Assembly: GCA_019925095.2 (NCBI GenBank)
Contig: CM034395.1
Location: 1,374,001-1,438,000 of the forward strand
Reading direction: 5' to 3'
Length of the DNA: 64,000 bases
Source: Dendrolimus kikuchii
Taxonomy: Eukaryota > Arthropoda > Insecta > Lepidoptera > Lasiocampidae
Part shown: piece after piece, positions 41,684 to 52,027 of the stretch
Numbering within the stretch: position 1 is the stretch's first letter
How the letters are laid out: every line of letters begins with the position of its first letter
Translations under genes and position numbers: made by a program
The notes under the pieces: generated by a model
Told to the model about the DNA's origin: nothing
The model's database searches: none
The model's input: only the letters and a program-made list of their open reading frames with translations

Positions 41684-42023
41684 CCTAGGTTTGACTAGTC
41701 AAACTCAGGTCTGACATAAAGCCTTAGCGAAAGTCCAAATAAATGACGTTTTTCTGCCTTTGACTAACGATTTTTTATCTTACCTAGGAAAGACTAATTT
41801 ATACAGTCATTAAACATGTAACAAGTGCAGTACGCATTTACGTTTGACCGAGTCTGCCTAGACGCTTCTAGGATTGACTAGGCAAAGCCCGAAACAGATT
41901 ACTTTACGTTCAACGTTTGACTAAAAAGTTAGGTATTTCTAGGTTTGATTAAAAATACTTTAGTCAAAGGCCGAAATTGGAATTCATTTCGGGTTTCGTC
42001 GAAAGGCCTTAGTCAAACCTAGG
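41684..42023. mobile_element. MITE-like element, family T (340 bp)
   Basis: Perfect 13-base inverted ends CCTAGGTTTGACT (41684-41696) and AGTCAAACCTAGG (42011-42023). Partial copies of the same motif occur inside in both orientations (near 41790, 41877, 41938, 41960). Confidence 0.75.
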
Positions 42024-42074
42024 ATAAACCAGTCGTTCCGGGAAGAGACTGCATATCGAACATTGACTATAACA

Positions 42075-42949
42075 TTATGGCAATCATTAGGCAGGTGTGT
42101 CGAACTAATTTTTGGAAGTTATTGTTTTGCGTCGAGGCATATTGTATTTGTATAGAATAGAAGGAATGCCCCAACGGAGGGGTGAGGCAGGCAAGCGAGG
42201 ATTACGATACGAGCAAGACGTACATTCGATAAGCGATATAGTGACATACTTTGAGCGGGTTATTGAATTGTGCAGTTTGTACTGGTTACGTCCAGTTATA
42301 TTTGTATCTGTCTTATATGTGTTTGTATAGTTCTAATAAATTCTGTCGTAATTCCAACGGCATTTTAATTCGAGTCTTTTTTTTTTGGAGCTGGACTCAG
42401 CTGAATAGCCGCAGATGGCTGTTTCAGCGATACCGGACTTTGGGGGCTTCACGCCTCCGTGGGAGCGGAGGCGTTCAGCCCGGGAGCAGCACGCTCGAGG
42501 AGGCACCTCCTGTGAGGTTCGACCTCGGCTCGACCGCTGCGGGGGATTGACTCTATATTGAGAATTAGCCGTTTAAAGGCTGAAAGAGCTAAGCCAACAG
42601 GCTAAAGTGACTGTTTGGGGACCAACTATCGACTCCGCCGGCGGAGCCGATCCTAGTCTATCATTACTACCGCTTCGCAACGTGTTATAGCTGGAGGAGA
42701 AGAAGCGGCGGAAGAAACTCTCCAGCAACACGCCTATGCTAATCATGTATGGCTACTTGTGTCTGTAGTGAGTGAGTGAGATTGGTGGGGTCTTACCTTT
42801 GTGTAAGCGGATCCGAGCCGGGGGCTCTCCGGCGTCTGTTCTGTCTGCGTCTGTTATGCCAGGCTGATGTTCTGAGCCTCGGGGGGTTCATGATCGCGAG
42901 GAGACGGGTGATTTTATCGGGCTCGAATTCGAGTCCCACACTCTTAACA
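42075..42949 (+). repeat. LTR-G copy, split by family R
   Basis: The LTR part 42075-42376 ends CATTTTAATTCGAGTC; the LTR resumes at 42926 with AATTCGAGTCCC and ends CTCTTAACA at 42949. The 5' part of the LTR is missing. Confidence 0.75.
42377..42925 (-). mobile_element. Family R retroposon, with 10-bp target duplication
   Basis: 549 bases. Poly(T) at the left, GGCTCG at the right. AATTCGAGTC flanks it at 42367-42376 and 42926-42935. It includes CTTCGCAACGTGTTATAGC and TCCAGCAACACGCC. No coding domain was recognised; it could be a SINE or a LINE 3' end. Confidence 0.87.
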
Positions 42950-43009
42950 ATATATATAAGTATAAACCTTCAATGAAAATTTATAATATATAAGTTACTC
43001 CTTATAACA

Positions 43010-43186
43010 TTAGCTATCTGCCGGAGAAATTCCCGTCAAAATCGGTCCAGCCGTTTTAGAGATTAGCCGGAACAGACAAAAATTTTCGAAATCTCCTGGT
43101 CCGAATGATTATTTTTCACATTTTTATTTGGACATCACAAACAGACACTTCAATTTTATTTATCTGTATAAGTGTATAGATTTAAC
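43010..43186 (+). mobile_element. Helitron-like remnant
   Basis: TCCCGTCAAAATCGGTCCAG and GCCGTTTTAGAGATTAGCCG, ending AAGTGTATAGAT. It is the typical 3' section of lepidopteran non-autonomous elements. Confidence 0.55.
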
Positions 43187-43558
43187 TAAATACTGAATAT
43201 TAATTCTGAAAACCCAGATATAATTGTAAACATAGAACTGAAGTTTGTTTGTTACCTCAAGTCTCCCTTTAAATGGATTCTAGACTAGTCCAATACAATT
43301 TAATTACTTAGTTTAATTATGGAAATATCGTATTTTCCCTTTGTAAGTTTTCTTTCAAAGAATTCAAAGCATATACTTTAAGGCTTCGAAATGAAAATTA
43401 CCTCTTAATATGATCAGTTATTACGAAAATAATTTAATTTGATATAAAACATCTCTGAGGAATTATTTATTTTATTAAAATACACATCGAAGTAAACAAG
43501 TTTAATTTAGGAATTAGTTTTGATTTATACATTTTTAGGGGGACCCCGTGTAGAGTGG
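43187..43558. other. No gene recognised
   Basis: AT-rich, featureless. Confidence 0.25.
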
Positions 43559-43570
43559 AAGAGCGAGATA

Positions 43571-44061
43571 CATACATACATAACTTCACGCCAGTTCCCT
43601 TGCGGGGTAGGCACGAACAACAGAGCGCCATTTAGGCCCCTTCTTACACACCTCATTTGCTTCTTTGACATTCATAACTCTTGTCATGCACGCTCGTCTG
43701 TTCTTAAGGCTCCTGACATCACCTTCTGCTAGTACACGATCAATTTGATCATGTGTGTCGTGGCCTTCCACGACTTCTGAATCCATCCACTTTTGCATTG
43801 TATATCTGTTTAGTCATTCTTTCATCATGCATTCTTTCCACATGCTCGAACCACCGGAGCATTCCTTTCCTTACCTTCACCCCGACACTCTCTTTCAGAC
43901 CAACTCTCTTTCTTACTTCGGTATTACGAACGCGGTCCGCGAGCGTCACTCCGCAGATTTTGCGCAGTGCTCGTATCTCAACCGCGTTTACTCTACTTTC
44001 ATGCTCTCTCTTCCATATCCAACTCTCGCTTCCATACGTGAGCGTAGGTACCAGCACCAGT
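43571..44061 (-). mobile_element. RTE-like LINE copy H, with 12-bp target duplication
   Basis: (CATA)n to CGTGAGCGTAGGTACCAGCA. AAGAGCGAGATA flanks it at 43559-43570 and 44062-44073. A ~8-base deletion lies near 43752. Confidence 0.9.
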
Positions 44062-44190
44062 AAGAGCGAGATATAGAGGTATATACAGAAATCTCATCAA
44101 CGTTAAATATTATTATTTCCACGTTTGTGAGATTGGATATTGTTTTATTGCAAGCGTTTGTTTAACTTGCAATGGATGTACCTATGTATG

Positions 44191-45063
44191 TACTGGTGGC
44201 AGTTGCTTCTTGTTTGGAAATTAAACTCGATATAATGGACTGTATGATGATTATTATTATTAAATTAGAAATATACATGAAGAAGTAAATACAAATTGTG
44301 CGAGAGAGTCGAGAGAGAGTGGTAAGTTGTCAGTAAGAATTTTGTCGAATAATTTTTTTTTTTTTGGAGCTTGACCCAGCTGAATACCCGCAGATGGCTG
44401 TTTCAGCGATACCGGACTTTGGGGGCTTCCCAACTCCGTGGGAGCGGAGGCGTTCAGCCCGGAAGCAGCACGCTCGAGGAGGCACCTCCTGTGAGGTTCG
44501 ACCTCGGCTCGACCGCTGCGGGGATTGACTCTATATTGAGAATTAGCCGTTAAAGGCTGAAGGAGCTAAGCCAACAGGCTGAAGTGATTGTTTGGGGACC
44601 AATTATCGACTCCGCCGGCGGAGCCGATCCTAGTCTATCATTACTACCGCTTCGCAACGTGTTATAGCTGGAGGTGAAGAAGCGGCGGAAGAAACTCTCC
44701 AGCAACACGCCTATGCTAATCTTGTATGGCTACTTGTGTCTGTAGTGAGTGAGTGAGATTGGTGGGGTCTTACCTTTGTGTAAGAGGATCCGAGCCGGGG
44801 GCTCTCCGGCTTCTGTTTTTCTGCGTCTGTTATGCCAGGCTGATGTTCTGAGCCTCGGGGGGTTCATGGTCGCGAGGAGACGGGTGATTTTATCGGGCTC
44901 GTAGAGAGAAGAAGCGGCTCCAAGCAAGGCCGCTCATATATCTCGTGTACCGTCCGACGCCTAGCTGCTAATTGCGCCAGCTATGGGCGTCGGCGGTATG
45001 CGGGGCGCGGAGAGTAGCTGTGCTCCGGCGGCCGGGTCAGGGTGGTGCTCACTGTCCGCAACA
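44191..45063 (-). repeat. BEL solo LTR, split by family R
   Basis: The minus strand starts TGTTGCGGACAGTGAGC at 45063 and ends at CAACTGCCACCAGTA near 44191. Without the insertion it is ~325 bases, like the LTR of BEL element 1, but the middle is diverged. GTATG occurs at 44186-44190 and 45064-45068, a possible 5-bp duplication in a GTAT-rich context. Confidence 0.75.
44353..44901 (-). mobile_element. Family R retroposon, nested in a BEL solo LTR
   Basis: Very similar to 42377-42925 along its full length. No clear target duplication. Its right end stops at the same GGCTCG. Confidence 0.85.
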
Positions 45064-45064
45064 G

Positions 45065-45310
45065 TATGTGTGTATGTAAGTATGTATGTAAGTTCGGGTG
45101 GAATCTTGCAAGTTAAATTTGACCAACTTCCCGGTTTCCGATTGAGCTGAAATTTTACGCGCATATGTATATCGCGTGACAGTGCAATAATATGGAACCA
45201 TGGGGCTGATCTGATGATGGAGTCGGAAGGTGGCCATAGGAACTCCTGTACTAAACAAGATAGACCCGTCATGTTTGCGCTCGTTTTACTTGTCTTCGCT
45301 AGCACTCTGC
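45065..45310 (+). repeat. Dispersed repeat of unknown class
   Basis: AAGTTCGGGTGGAATCTTGC, CCGGTTTCCGATTGAGCTGA and GGAGTCGGAAGGTGGCCATA. I recognise it as a common lepidopteran repeat but cannot name its class. An 86-codon frame (45214-45474) crosses its end; I do not support it as a gene. Confidence 0.5.
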
Positions 45311-45609
45311 TGCTACATGATATCCAGGATCTCAAAAGTTTGTATTTAAAAACAGTTTTAAAAAATCTTATTGATGATTTAGTCAAATGCCCAATCTTAT
45401 CGGCAGCTCTAACAGCGATATCATGTATTTGTATTTACATAGAATCACGTTCATGTATTAACCATAGTCTTTAACCGTGCTGAATTATACATCAATAAAT
45501 TGGTGGATGAAATGTGACAAAACAAATAAGAGTCTGTTTTATTTTATTTGTATGTGTTTTATACGTACTTTTTTTTTTCATAAGAATGTACATAATAACA
45601 TCCATCGGA

Positions 45610-45830
45610 AATGGCTACATATTTGCGGCTTCTGGGTTCGAGACCCTGGGACTATGGGGGCCTGAGGAGCACAAGCTTTATCGAGACATCGTCCAACGTC
45701 TGTTGGATGTCTCACTTGACTAAAAGGCTGGGCTATACCTCGGGCAAAGCATAAGCGTTACCATTTAGAAACGCAATGTGTTCAGTCTTTTGGGCACGTT
45801 TCCAACTGACAGCAGTCTGGTACTAGATTT
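45610..45830 (+). pseudogene. Second endonuclease-like C-terminal module, short remnant
   Basis: GYIFAASGFETLGLWGP, then YRDIVQRLLDVSLD, parallels [17 protein letters not shown] and [14 protein letters not shown] of the 470-1051 fragment. Further parallels (YLGQSIS) continue out of frame to about 45800. The catalytic RPD part is absent. Confidence 0.6.
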
Positions 45831-45852
45831 TATAGGTTAATTTTAATCTATA

Positions 45853-46580
45853 TATATATATACTAGCGGCCCCGGCAGACGTTGTTCTGCCTTTAAAAAA
45901 TAAAATTCTAGAACCCGACCTCAGCGCCACCTACCGGTTCTAATTGTGAATCTAAACCATCCGGGAACCCACTCATCCCTACTCCGTGATGTTTGCTGGA
46001 TAAGAGGTGACAACGGTAGACATCTAGCGGGGATAACTGATAGATTGATAGTTAAATTAAAAAAAAATCGCGATGGAAAAATAGGGGTTGATAGTAGAGA
46101 GGTGAAAAATTAAGAGTAATATAAAAAAAAACGAAGTCATGACAAAATAAGATTAAAAATCTTGCCAAAAAAATTAAAGTTTATAATTAACATATAAAAA
46201 ATAGGGGTTAATCGTAAAGGGGTGAAAATTTAGGATTGTATACATTTTTTAATGCTATATCCTAAAAAAATAAAAATAAAAATTAGGGGTGGACTACCCT
46301 TAACATTTAGGGAGATGAAAAATAAATGTTGTCCGATTCTCAGATCTACCCAATAAGCATACAAAATTTCATGAGAATCGGTCAAGCCGTTTCGGAGGAG
46401 TATGGTAACTAACACTGTGACACGAGAATTTTTATAGTGACTCATCACGATATCTCAGGAACTATATATAATACTTATAGCCTTGAAATTTCGCATGGAC
46501 CTTCCTTTCGCCAAGTAGAGGTCAGCTAAGAACGGATTTTACGGCACGCGAAGCGGGCGGGTATCAGCTTGTTCGTATAT
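45853..46580 (+). mobile_element. Lep1/HeliLep-like non-autonomous Helitron remnant
   Basis: Begins TATATACTAGCGGCCCCGGC, contains several AATAGGGGTTGATAGT-type repeats, ATCGGTCAAGCCGTTTCGGA and CACGAGAATTTTTATAG. It is the typical layout of this abundant lepidopteran family. The exact right end is uncertain. Confidence 0.65.
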
Positions 46581-47155
46581 ATAGTTTCTTTTTAGTTTAA
46601 TTTATAACATGTTACTATGATTAATTGATTTTTTTTGTAAATACATTCAAGTTTTTTATTTCAAATTACAATGCTAGAACTCTCCTTGCTACTAAGCTAA
46701 GCTCCAGTATAATACGTCAATAACAGCTCAAAGGTAAAATAACTCAGTGAACCTCTGTTGTTTTTTCTTGGAAATAAATCTGCCGTATAACGTGTGAGCT
46801 CAAAGGTTGTTGCAGTCGCACAATGCATTATGCAAGAGGCTTTTCTCGCTCCACGCCCTGCGACCTTACTCTTGTCCTCTTTGCTTTGGACGGCATCCAA
46901 GTCACACACTATTTGCGGCTGAGTTACATTTCAAGGAAAATCGAGTTTTTGAAGTGATAACTTCTTATGCATTGCAGCTTCCGATGTTCGGCTTCCAGGT
47001 GCTGGAACAATGTTCCACCACCAATAAGAACCGTTCGAAGTGCACATATTTTTAAAGCATATCTCGCTCTTGATACAAGCGCCTTTAGTAAGTCTGGTTG
47101 AGTCTTTTTCATAGTTCTTGTTCTATTTAATTTAATTTCTTTTTGTTCATAACGT
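46581..47155. other. No gene recognised
   Basis: No convincing frame. TTTTTGAAGTGATAACTTCTT near 46945 echoes TTTTTGAAGTGCAACTTCTT near 14233, a possible shared repeat. Confidence 0.25.
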
Positions 47156-47156
47156 A

Positions 47157-47392
47157 CCGCCAGGTGGTAGGGCATTTGCCAGACTGGATGGCTACCACCC
47201 CTAGTCTAAAGTATATCGCCATAACAACCTTGAGTTGTGTTCCGGCATTAGTGACCAGGTTCCAGTCTCCCTTAAGGGAGCAGTAGCGCATTTGTCGCAC
47301 CTTTGGTGTTACAAATGTCCATAGGCGATGGTAACCGCTTTCCATCAAGTGGGCCGTCTGCCTGTCTGCTGATCTCCTGCAATAAAAAAAAG
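47157..47392 (+). mobile_element. Family P retroposon, short form
   Basis: GCCAGGTGGTAGGGCATTTG to CTGCAATAAAAAAAAGC. Confidence 0.83.
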
Positions 47393-47889
47393 CTTCCTTC
47401 ATTTTTGCTAGTGATTAAAGTTCAATGTAGATTATTTACATGTCGGTAATCGGTCAGCACTTTTCTGTGCAATCGTAAACTGCTGATCACAATTTTAAGT
47501 CGTATAAAACTGTACTAATTTGAATTTTATTTAATCCCATATAATAAATTAATTTGTAATTTTATTAAGAATTTGAATTCTTAGCAGAATTTTATTACCT
47601 ATTAATTATTTAAGCTAAACCTTAGTTTTCTTCCCTTAGACCACATCTTAAAAGAGTACTTTATCGCTCGAGAATAGCTTGTTATGGTGGTAAGTGACTT
47701 CAACTCAATGAACGTGAATTGAACTTTGTAAAAATATATTTTCATTTTATTTTTAAATGTACTCATTTCAACAAACTACCTTGAGCTTAAAATGATACCC
47801 AGCTAATTGCAGACTGATGATGTTTTAATTTGTTCTGGGTAACCATTATAAAATTTAGTATGCTATGGCCAGAGATGTATTTAAGATAC
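47393..47889. other. No gene recognised
   Basis: AT-rich, featureless. Confidence 0.25.
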
Positions 47890-47900
47890 AAGTATCTGAA

Positions 47901-48063
47901 GAAGGTGATGTCAGGAGCCTTAAGAACAGACGAGCGTGCATGACAAGAGTTATGAATGTCAAAGAAGCAAGTGAGGTGTGTAAGAATGGGCCTAAATGGC
48001 GCTCTGTTGTTCGTGCCTACCCCGCAAGGGAACTGGCGTGAAGTTATGTATGTATGTATGTAT
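47901..48063 (+). mobile_element. RTE-like LINE copy I, with 11-bp target duplication
   Basis: GAAGGTGATGTCAGGAGCCT to the (TATG)n tail. AAGTATCTGAA flanks it at 47890-47900 and 48064-48074. Confidence 0.9.
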
Positions 48064-48185
48064 GTAAGTATCTGAAATATGGATACAAAATACGTATTTT
48101 CATCTTGTATCTAGATACTTTTAAAACTGTATTTCGTATCTTGTATTTAGATAGCATTCGTCAAGTATCTTAGTATTTTGTAAAT

Positions 48186-48742
48186 ACTTTTTAACCGACT
48201 TCAAAAAAAGGAGGAGGTTATCAATTCGTCGGGATCTTTTTTTTACGTATGTTCACCGATTACTCCGAGATTTATGTTCCGATTTGCGTGATTCTTTCTC
48301 TCTTGTTCGACGCGGAATAGCTGCCATTTGGTCCCCTAATAATTTGACATAGTTTGGCCCAGTAGTTTTCACTTTATGAACATTTTTTATGAAATTTTTT
48401 CCATTCCGTTCCATATGTACACCGATTACGCTGAGATTTATGATCCGATTTACGTGATTCTTGTTTAGTTTGATGGGGAATAGTAGTCATTTGGTCCCCT
48501 AAAAATTTAACATAGTTTGACCCAGTAGTTTTCATTTTACGAACATTTTTTTGTTCCCGTTTCTTGGGACCTATATTTATTAAGGAGCGCGGCACCTTTC
48601 GTAGGTCTACCCATACATAGCTAGACACTAAAAAGTAACAAAAAAATAAAAAACTTCGTTTAAAAAAACCGACTTCAAAAACTAAAAAGTATAAAATAAC
48701 TTAATTCTAAAGCTATTATTATTAATATATATTATCTAAAAC
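48186..48742 (-). mobile_element. Family Q element, copy 2
   Basis: ACCGACTTCAAAAAAAGGAG at one end, AAAACCGACTTCAAAAACT near 48665, and two tandem ~150-base units between. The site occupied by the Tc1-like element in copy 1 is empty here (ATTAATATATATTATCT near 48720). Confidence 0.75.
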
Positions 48743-48778
48743 ATTCTATTGAACTTAAGTTTATAAGTTCAATAGAAT
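48743..48778. other. Perfect 15-bp inverted repeat
   Basis: ATTCTATTGAACTTA (48743-48757) and TAAGTTCAATAGAAT (48764-48778) around a 6-base loop, at the point where copy 2 of family Q stops matching copy 3. Confidence 0.8.
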
Positions 48779-48830
48779 TGGAATTTCTTTCAAAAGGTAT
48801 TTTATTTTAACCCTTCACCCTTTTATCATA

Positions 48831-49270
48831 CATACATACATACATAACTTCACGCCAGTTCCCTTGCGGGGTAGGCACGACCAACAGATCGCCATTCAGG
48901 CTTATTCTTACACACCTTACCTGCTTCTTTGACATTCATAGCTCTTGTCATGCACGCTTGTCTGTTCTTAAGGCTCCTGACATCACCTTCTGCTAGTACA
49001 CGATCAATTTGATCATGGAAGGTGTGTCGTGGCCTTCCACGACTTCTGCATCCATCCACTTTTGCATTGTATATCTGTTTAGTCATTCTTTCCACATGCC
49101 CGAACCACCGGAGCATTCCTTTCCTTACCTTCTCTCTTTCTTACTTCGGTATTACGAACGCGGTCCGCGAGCGTCACTCCGCAGATTTTGCGCAGTGCTC
49201 GCATCTCGACCGCGTTTACTCTACTTTCATGCTCTCTCTTCCATACCCCACTCTCGCTTCCATACGCGAG
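48831..49270 (-). mobile_element. RTE-like LINE copy J, 5'-truncated, with two deletions
   Basis: (CATA)n to CTTCCATACGCGAG. Relative to copy A it lacks ~16 bases near 49092 and ~35 bases near 49131. Confidence 0.85.
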
Positions 49271-49318
49271 TTCTAATAAATTCTATAGTAATTCCAACGG
49301 CATTTTTAATTCGAGTCT
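49271..49318 (+). repeat. LTR-G fragment
   Basis: TTCTAATAAATTCTATAGTA to TTTTAATTCGAGTC matches the end of LTR-G. Confidence 0.65.
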
Positions 49319-49701
49319 ACCCCTGTCATAAGTTATTATTAATTCCACGCATTTACATCCAACTGATATTATATGCTAATGTATTTTTAAAGGCGTCTAC
49401 CCACGCTCCAGTTTCCGTAACGGCATTTTAAAAATGTCTCAAACTCGCATAATATGGTAAGAAGTCTCGTAAAACGTATAAAAGAGCAAAATAATTTTTA
49501 TTAACTTTCGCGCAGTAAAATCTATCCAGGACCTAGTTTTACATGTTAACCATAAAAAGGATATAAAATGTCTGCGCTGTGGGTTTATGAATACAAAGAT
49601 AGATTTCAAAATTTATTTTGTAGGTTTGTTTTGTGGCATTAGGTGCACATCGAGAGAATAAGCTTGGAAGAAAAGAAGATTAAACAAGTATTGCATATGA
49701 T
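49319..49701. other. No gene recognised
   Basis: Nothing identified. Confidence 0.25.
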
Positions 49702-50210
49702 AAAAAACCGACTTGAAAAACTAAAAAGTATAAAATAATTTATTTCTAAAGCTATTATTATTAATATATATTATCTAAAACATCTTAAAGTCGGTGCTTA
49801 GTAATTTTCAAAATATAGTAATTTTTATGTTTTACTTTGCACCGACTTCAAGATGTTTTAGATATTATACAATTGTTGTGAAGTCGGTTTTTAAACGAAG
49901 TTATTTTTAATTTTTTTGTTACTTTTTAGTGTCTAGCTATGTATGGGTAGACCTACGAAAGGTGCCGCGCTCCTTAAAAAATATAGGTCCCATAAACGGG
50001 AACAAAAAAATGTTCGTAAAATGAAAACTACTAGGCCAAACTATCTTAAATTTTTAGGGGACCAAATGGCAGCTACTCCGCGCCGAACAAAAAAAGAATC
50101 ACGTAAATCGGATCATAAATCTCGGAGTAATCGGTGAACATACATAAAAAAAAGATCCCGACGAATTGAGAACCTACTCCTTTTTTGAAATTGGTTAAAA
50201 AGAGAAGTTT
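49702..50210 (+). mobile_element. Family Q element, copy 3 (most complete)
   Basis: AAAAAACCGACTTGAAAAAC at the left and TTTTTTGAAATTGGTTAAAAA at the right form inverted ends. GAAGTCGGT-type motifs occur at 49708, 49788, 49841, 49880 and 50186 in alternating orientation. A 26-base inverted repeat (49772-49797 with 49840-49865) makes an internal hairpin. There is one internal ~150-base unit, not two. The Tc1 site is empty. Confidence 0.75.
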
Positions 50211-50293
50211 TGTCAGATGATAGGGTATTTAATAAAAATATATTCATCTATTGAACCATAGAAAAAATTATGCGTCTCCAGTTCACATGCAGT

Positions 50294-50527
50294 AGAAGTG
50301 AAACTTCAGAGAATATACTTAGAGATAGTATATTATTATCAGTCTTATATCGGTCCAAATTGGACCTCTGTTTAGTCATCGGTCTTATTGACACCCTAAT
50401 CTGTGCGGCACAATGTAAAACTCGCATCTCATTCTCTTGCAGGCTTAGTCCTGTTTATCTCTTTTTAGTGTCGCTTTTTCGTTTCATCGAGTTTCAAATC
50501 ACAACGTTTCTAAAGAAGTTTCACTTC
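50294..50527. mobile_element. MITE with family S-type ends (234 bp)
   Basis: AGAAGTGAAACTTC (50294-50307) and AGAAGTTTCACTTC (50514-50527) are perfect inverted ends. The body differs from the copies at 25.7 and 32.5 kb. Confidence 0.72.
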
Positions 50528-50848
50528 AAAAACATCAAATCGAAAACTGCTGAACGGGTATAATATTGTTCAAAGCACATTTTATTTAAAGTATTTCTGA
50601 AGCTTTAGGCTGGGCGCGAACGGGCCACCAACCAAAGCCAACGGTGGAGGCCACGCGCCACCGCGCTACCAAAATTGACAGTAGGGCATGGCCGCCACCG
50701 GCTACACGTCTGCGACGAGTCTTCAAATCGAATGTAACAGCGTGTGAACTGCTTGTCGTTGGCCACCGGTGACAACTGTCGGTGGCCCATTTGTGCCTAG
50801 CCTTTTTTGAAGTAATAGCTCGTAGTCCATTTACACAGAACAGGTTAA

Positions 50849-51373
50849 TTGCACAAAATTCCTGGGAATCCAAATTGCCCTCATGTGTCATGGAAACAAC
50901 ATATTGACATGATTTGTAGTACAATTAATAGTTTTGTTTTCGCTATTAAAAAAATTAGAACGTGTACATCCTTACGAACTGTGCTCATGGTCTATGACGC
51001 TCGTGTTTGCTCATTAATTCATTACGGAATCATAACATGGGGAAATTCCCATGAGATTGCAAGGATTTTTATAGCCCAAAAGAAGTGCCTTCGTGCCATA
51101 TTTGGAATGAATTGGTCAGAATCGTGCAAACCGGTTTTTAAGTCTCACAGTCTCCTTACTGTGGCTAGTATCTATATATTTGAAATCGCTAAGTTTATCC
51201 AATTCAATGGGTCTTTGTTTGAAGAATTTAATAATGTTAACGCGAGACTTGTGACGCAAGTAAAATTAAAGATGCCTGTGCCTTCTCTGGATCTCTTCAG
51301 AAGGAACTGTATTAACATGGCTCCTCTTATTTATAACTCTTTGCCAGCTGATATTAAAAAGTACCTTCAATAA
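50849..51373 (+). pseudogene. C-terminus of a Jockey/CR1-superfamily LINE polyprotein
   Basis: An open frame of 174 codons with SWKQHIDMICSTINSFVFAI, VYDARVCSLIHYGIITWGNS, FIAQKKCLRAIFGMNWSESC and NMAPLIYNSLPADIK. This is the thumb-like region and tail after the reverse transcriptase of such LINEs. The catalytic domains are missing, so the ATG is incidental. The 3' untranslated region probably extends to about 51860, ending in CAAATAAAGTTATTGATTGA. An AGCGCCATCTAGTTTTGCAC stretch near 51615 may be a separate repeat. Confidence 0.72.
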
Positions 51374-51912
51374 AATTCATTGCAGTCTTAAAAAAGTGGC
51401 TGATCAAGGAATGTTTCTATACTGTAGATAAATTTCTTAAAGTGCTTGTCTTGTCGTTATTATGTATACGTGTCCCAATTGACCTAATTGCACTAGCATT
51501 AAATAAAAACATTTATTGACTTGATGTACTGGTCTATTTAACTGAACTTCGACATACACAAAAAAGAGTCAATTTAAAATGTATTGCAAACAATATTGTG
51601 TTTAATTAGGAGACAGCGCCATCTAGTTTTGCACTGGTAGAACTATTGAACTTAGTATGGCGCTGTTTCCGACAATATGGAAAATCTTAGTGATCTATTT
51701 GTTATTTTTTTCTTTATAATTAGAATATTTATGTAAATTTAATTGTAATTATTAATTCATTCTGTACACCACTTTGTGGTAGAATGTACTGTGCTTCTAC
51801 AATTATATAATAACCTGTATAAACTACATTCTTGCAAATAAAGTTATTGATTGAATCTAATTTTTAGTTTTATGTTGTTTATGGTTTGATATTGTACAGC
51901 GCCATATAGATT

Positions 51913-52027
51913 TTTTTATTATTGCAGGAGATCAGCAGACAGGCAGACGGCCCACTTGATGGAAAGCGGTTACTATCGCCTATGGTTATTTGCAACACAA
52001 ATGCGCTGCTGCTCTCTTAAGGGTCAC
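51913..52027 (-). mobile_element. Family P retroposon, 3' fragment
   Basis: TTATTATTGCAGGAGATCAG to CTGCTGCTCTCTTAAGGGTC; it abuts LINE coding sequence. Confidence 0.78.

Noticed and set aside
45214..45474. 86-codon frame with hydrophobic segments
   Set aside because: It begins inside a dispersed repeat and runs into unique AT-rich DNA. There is no support for a host gene.
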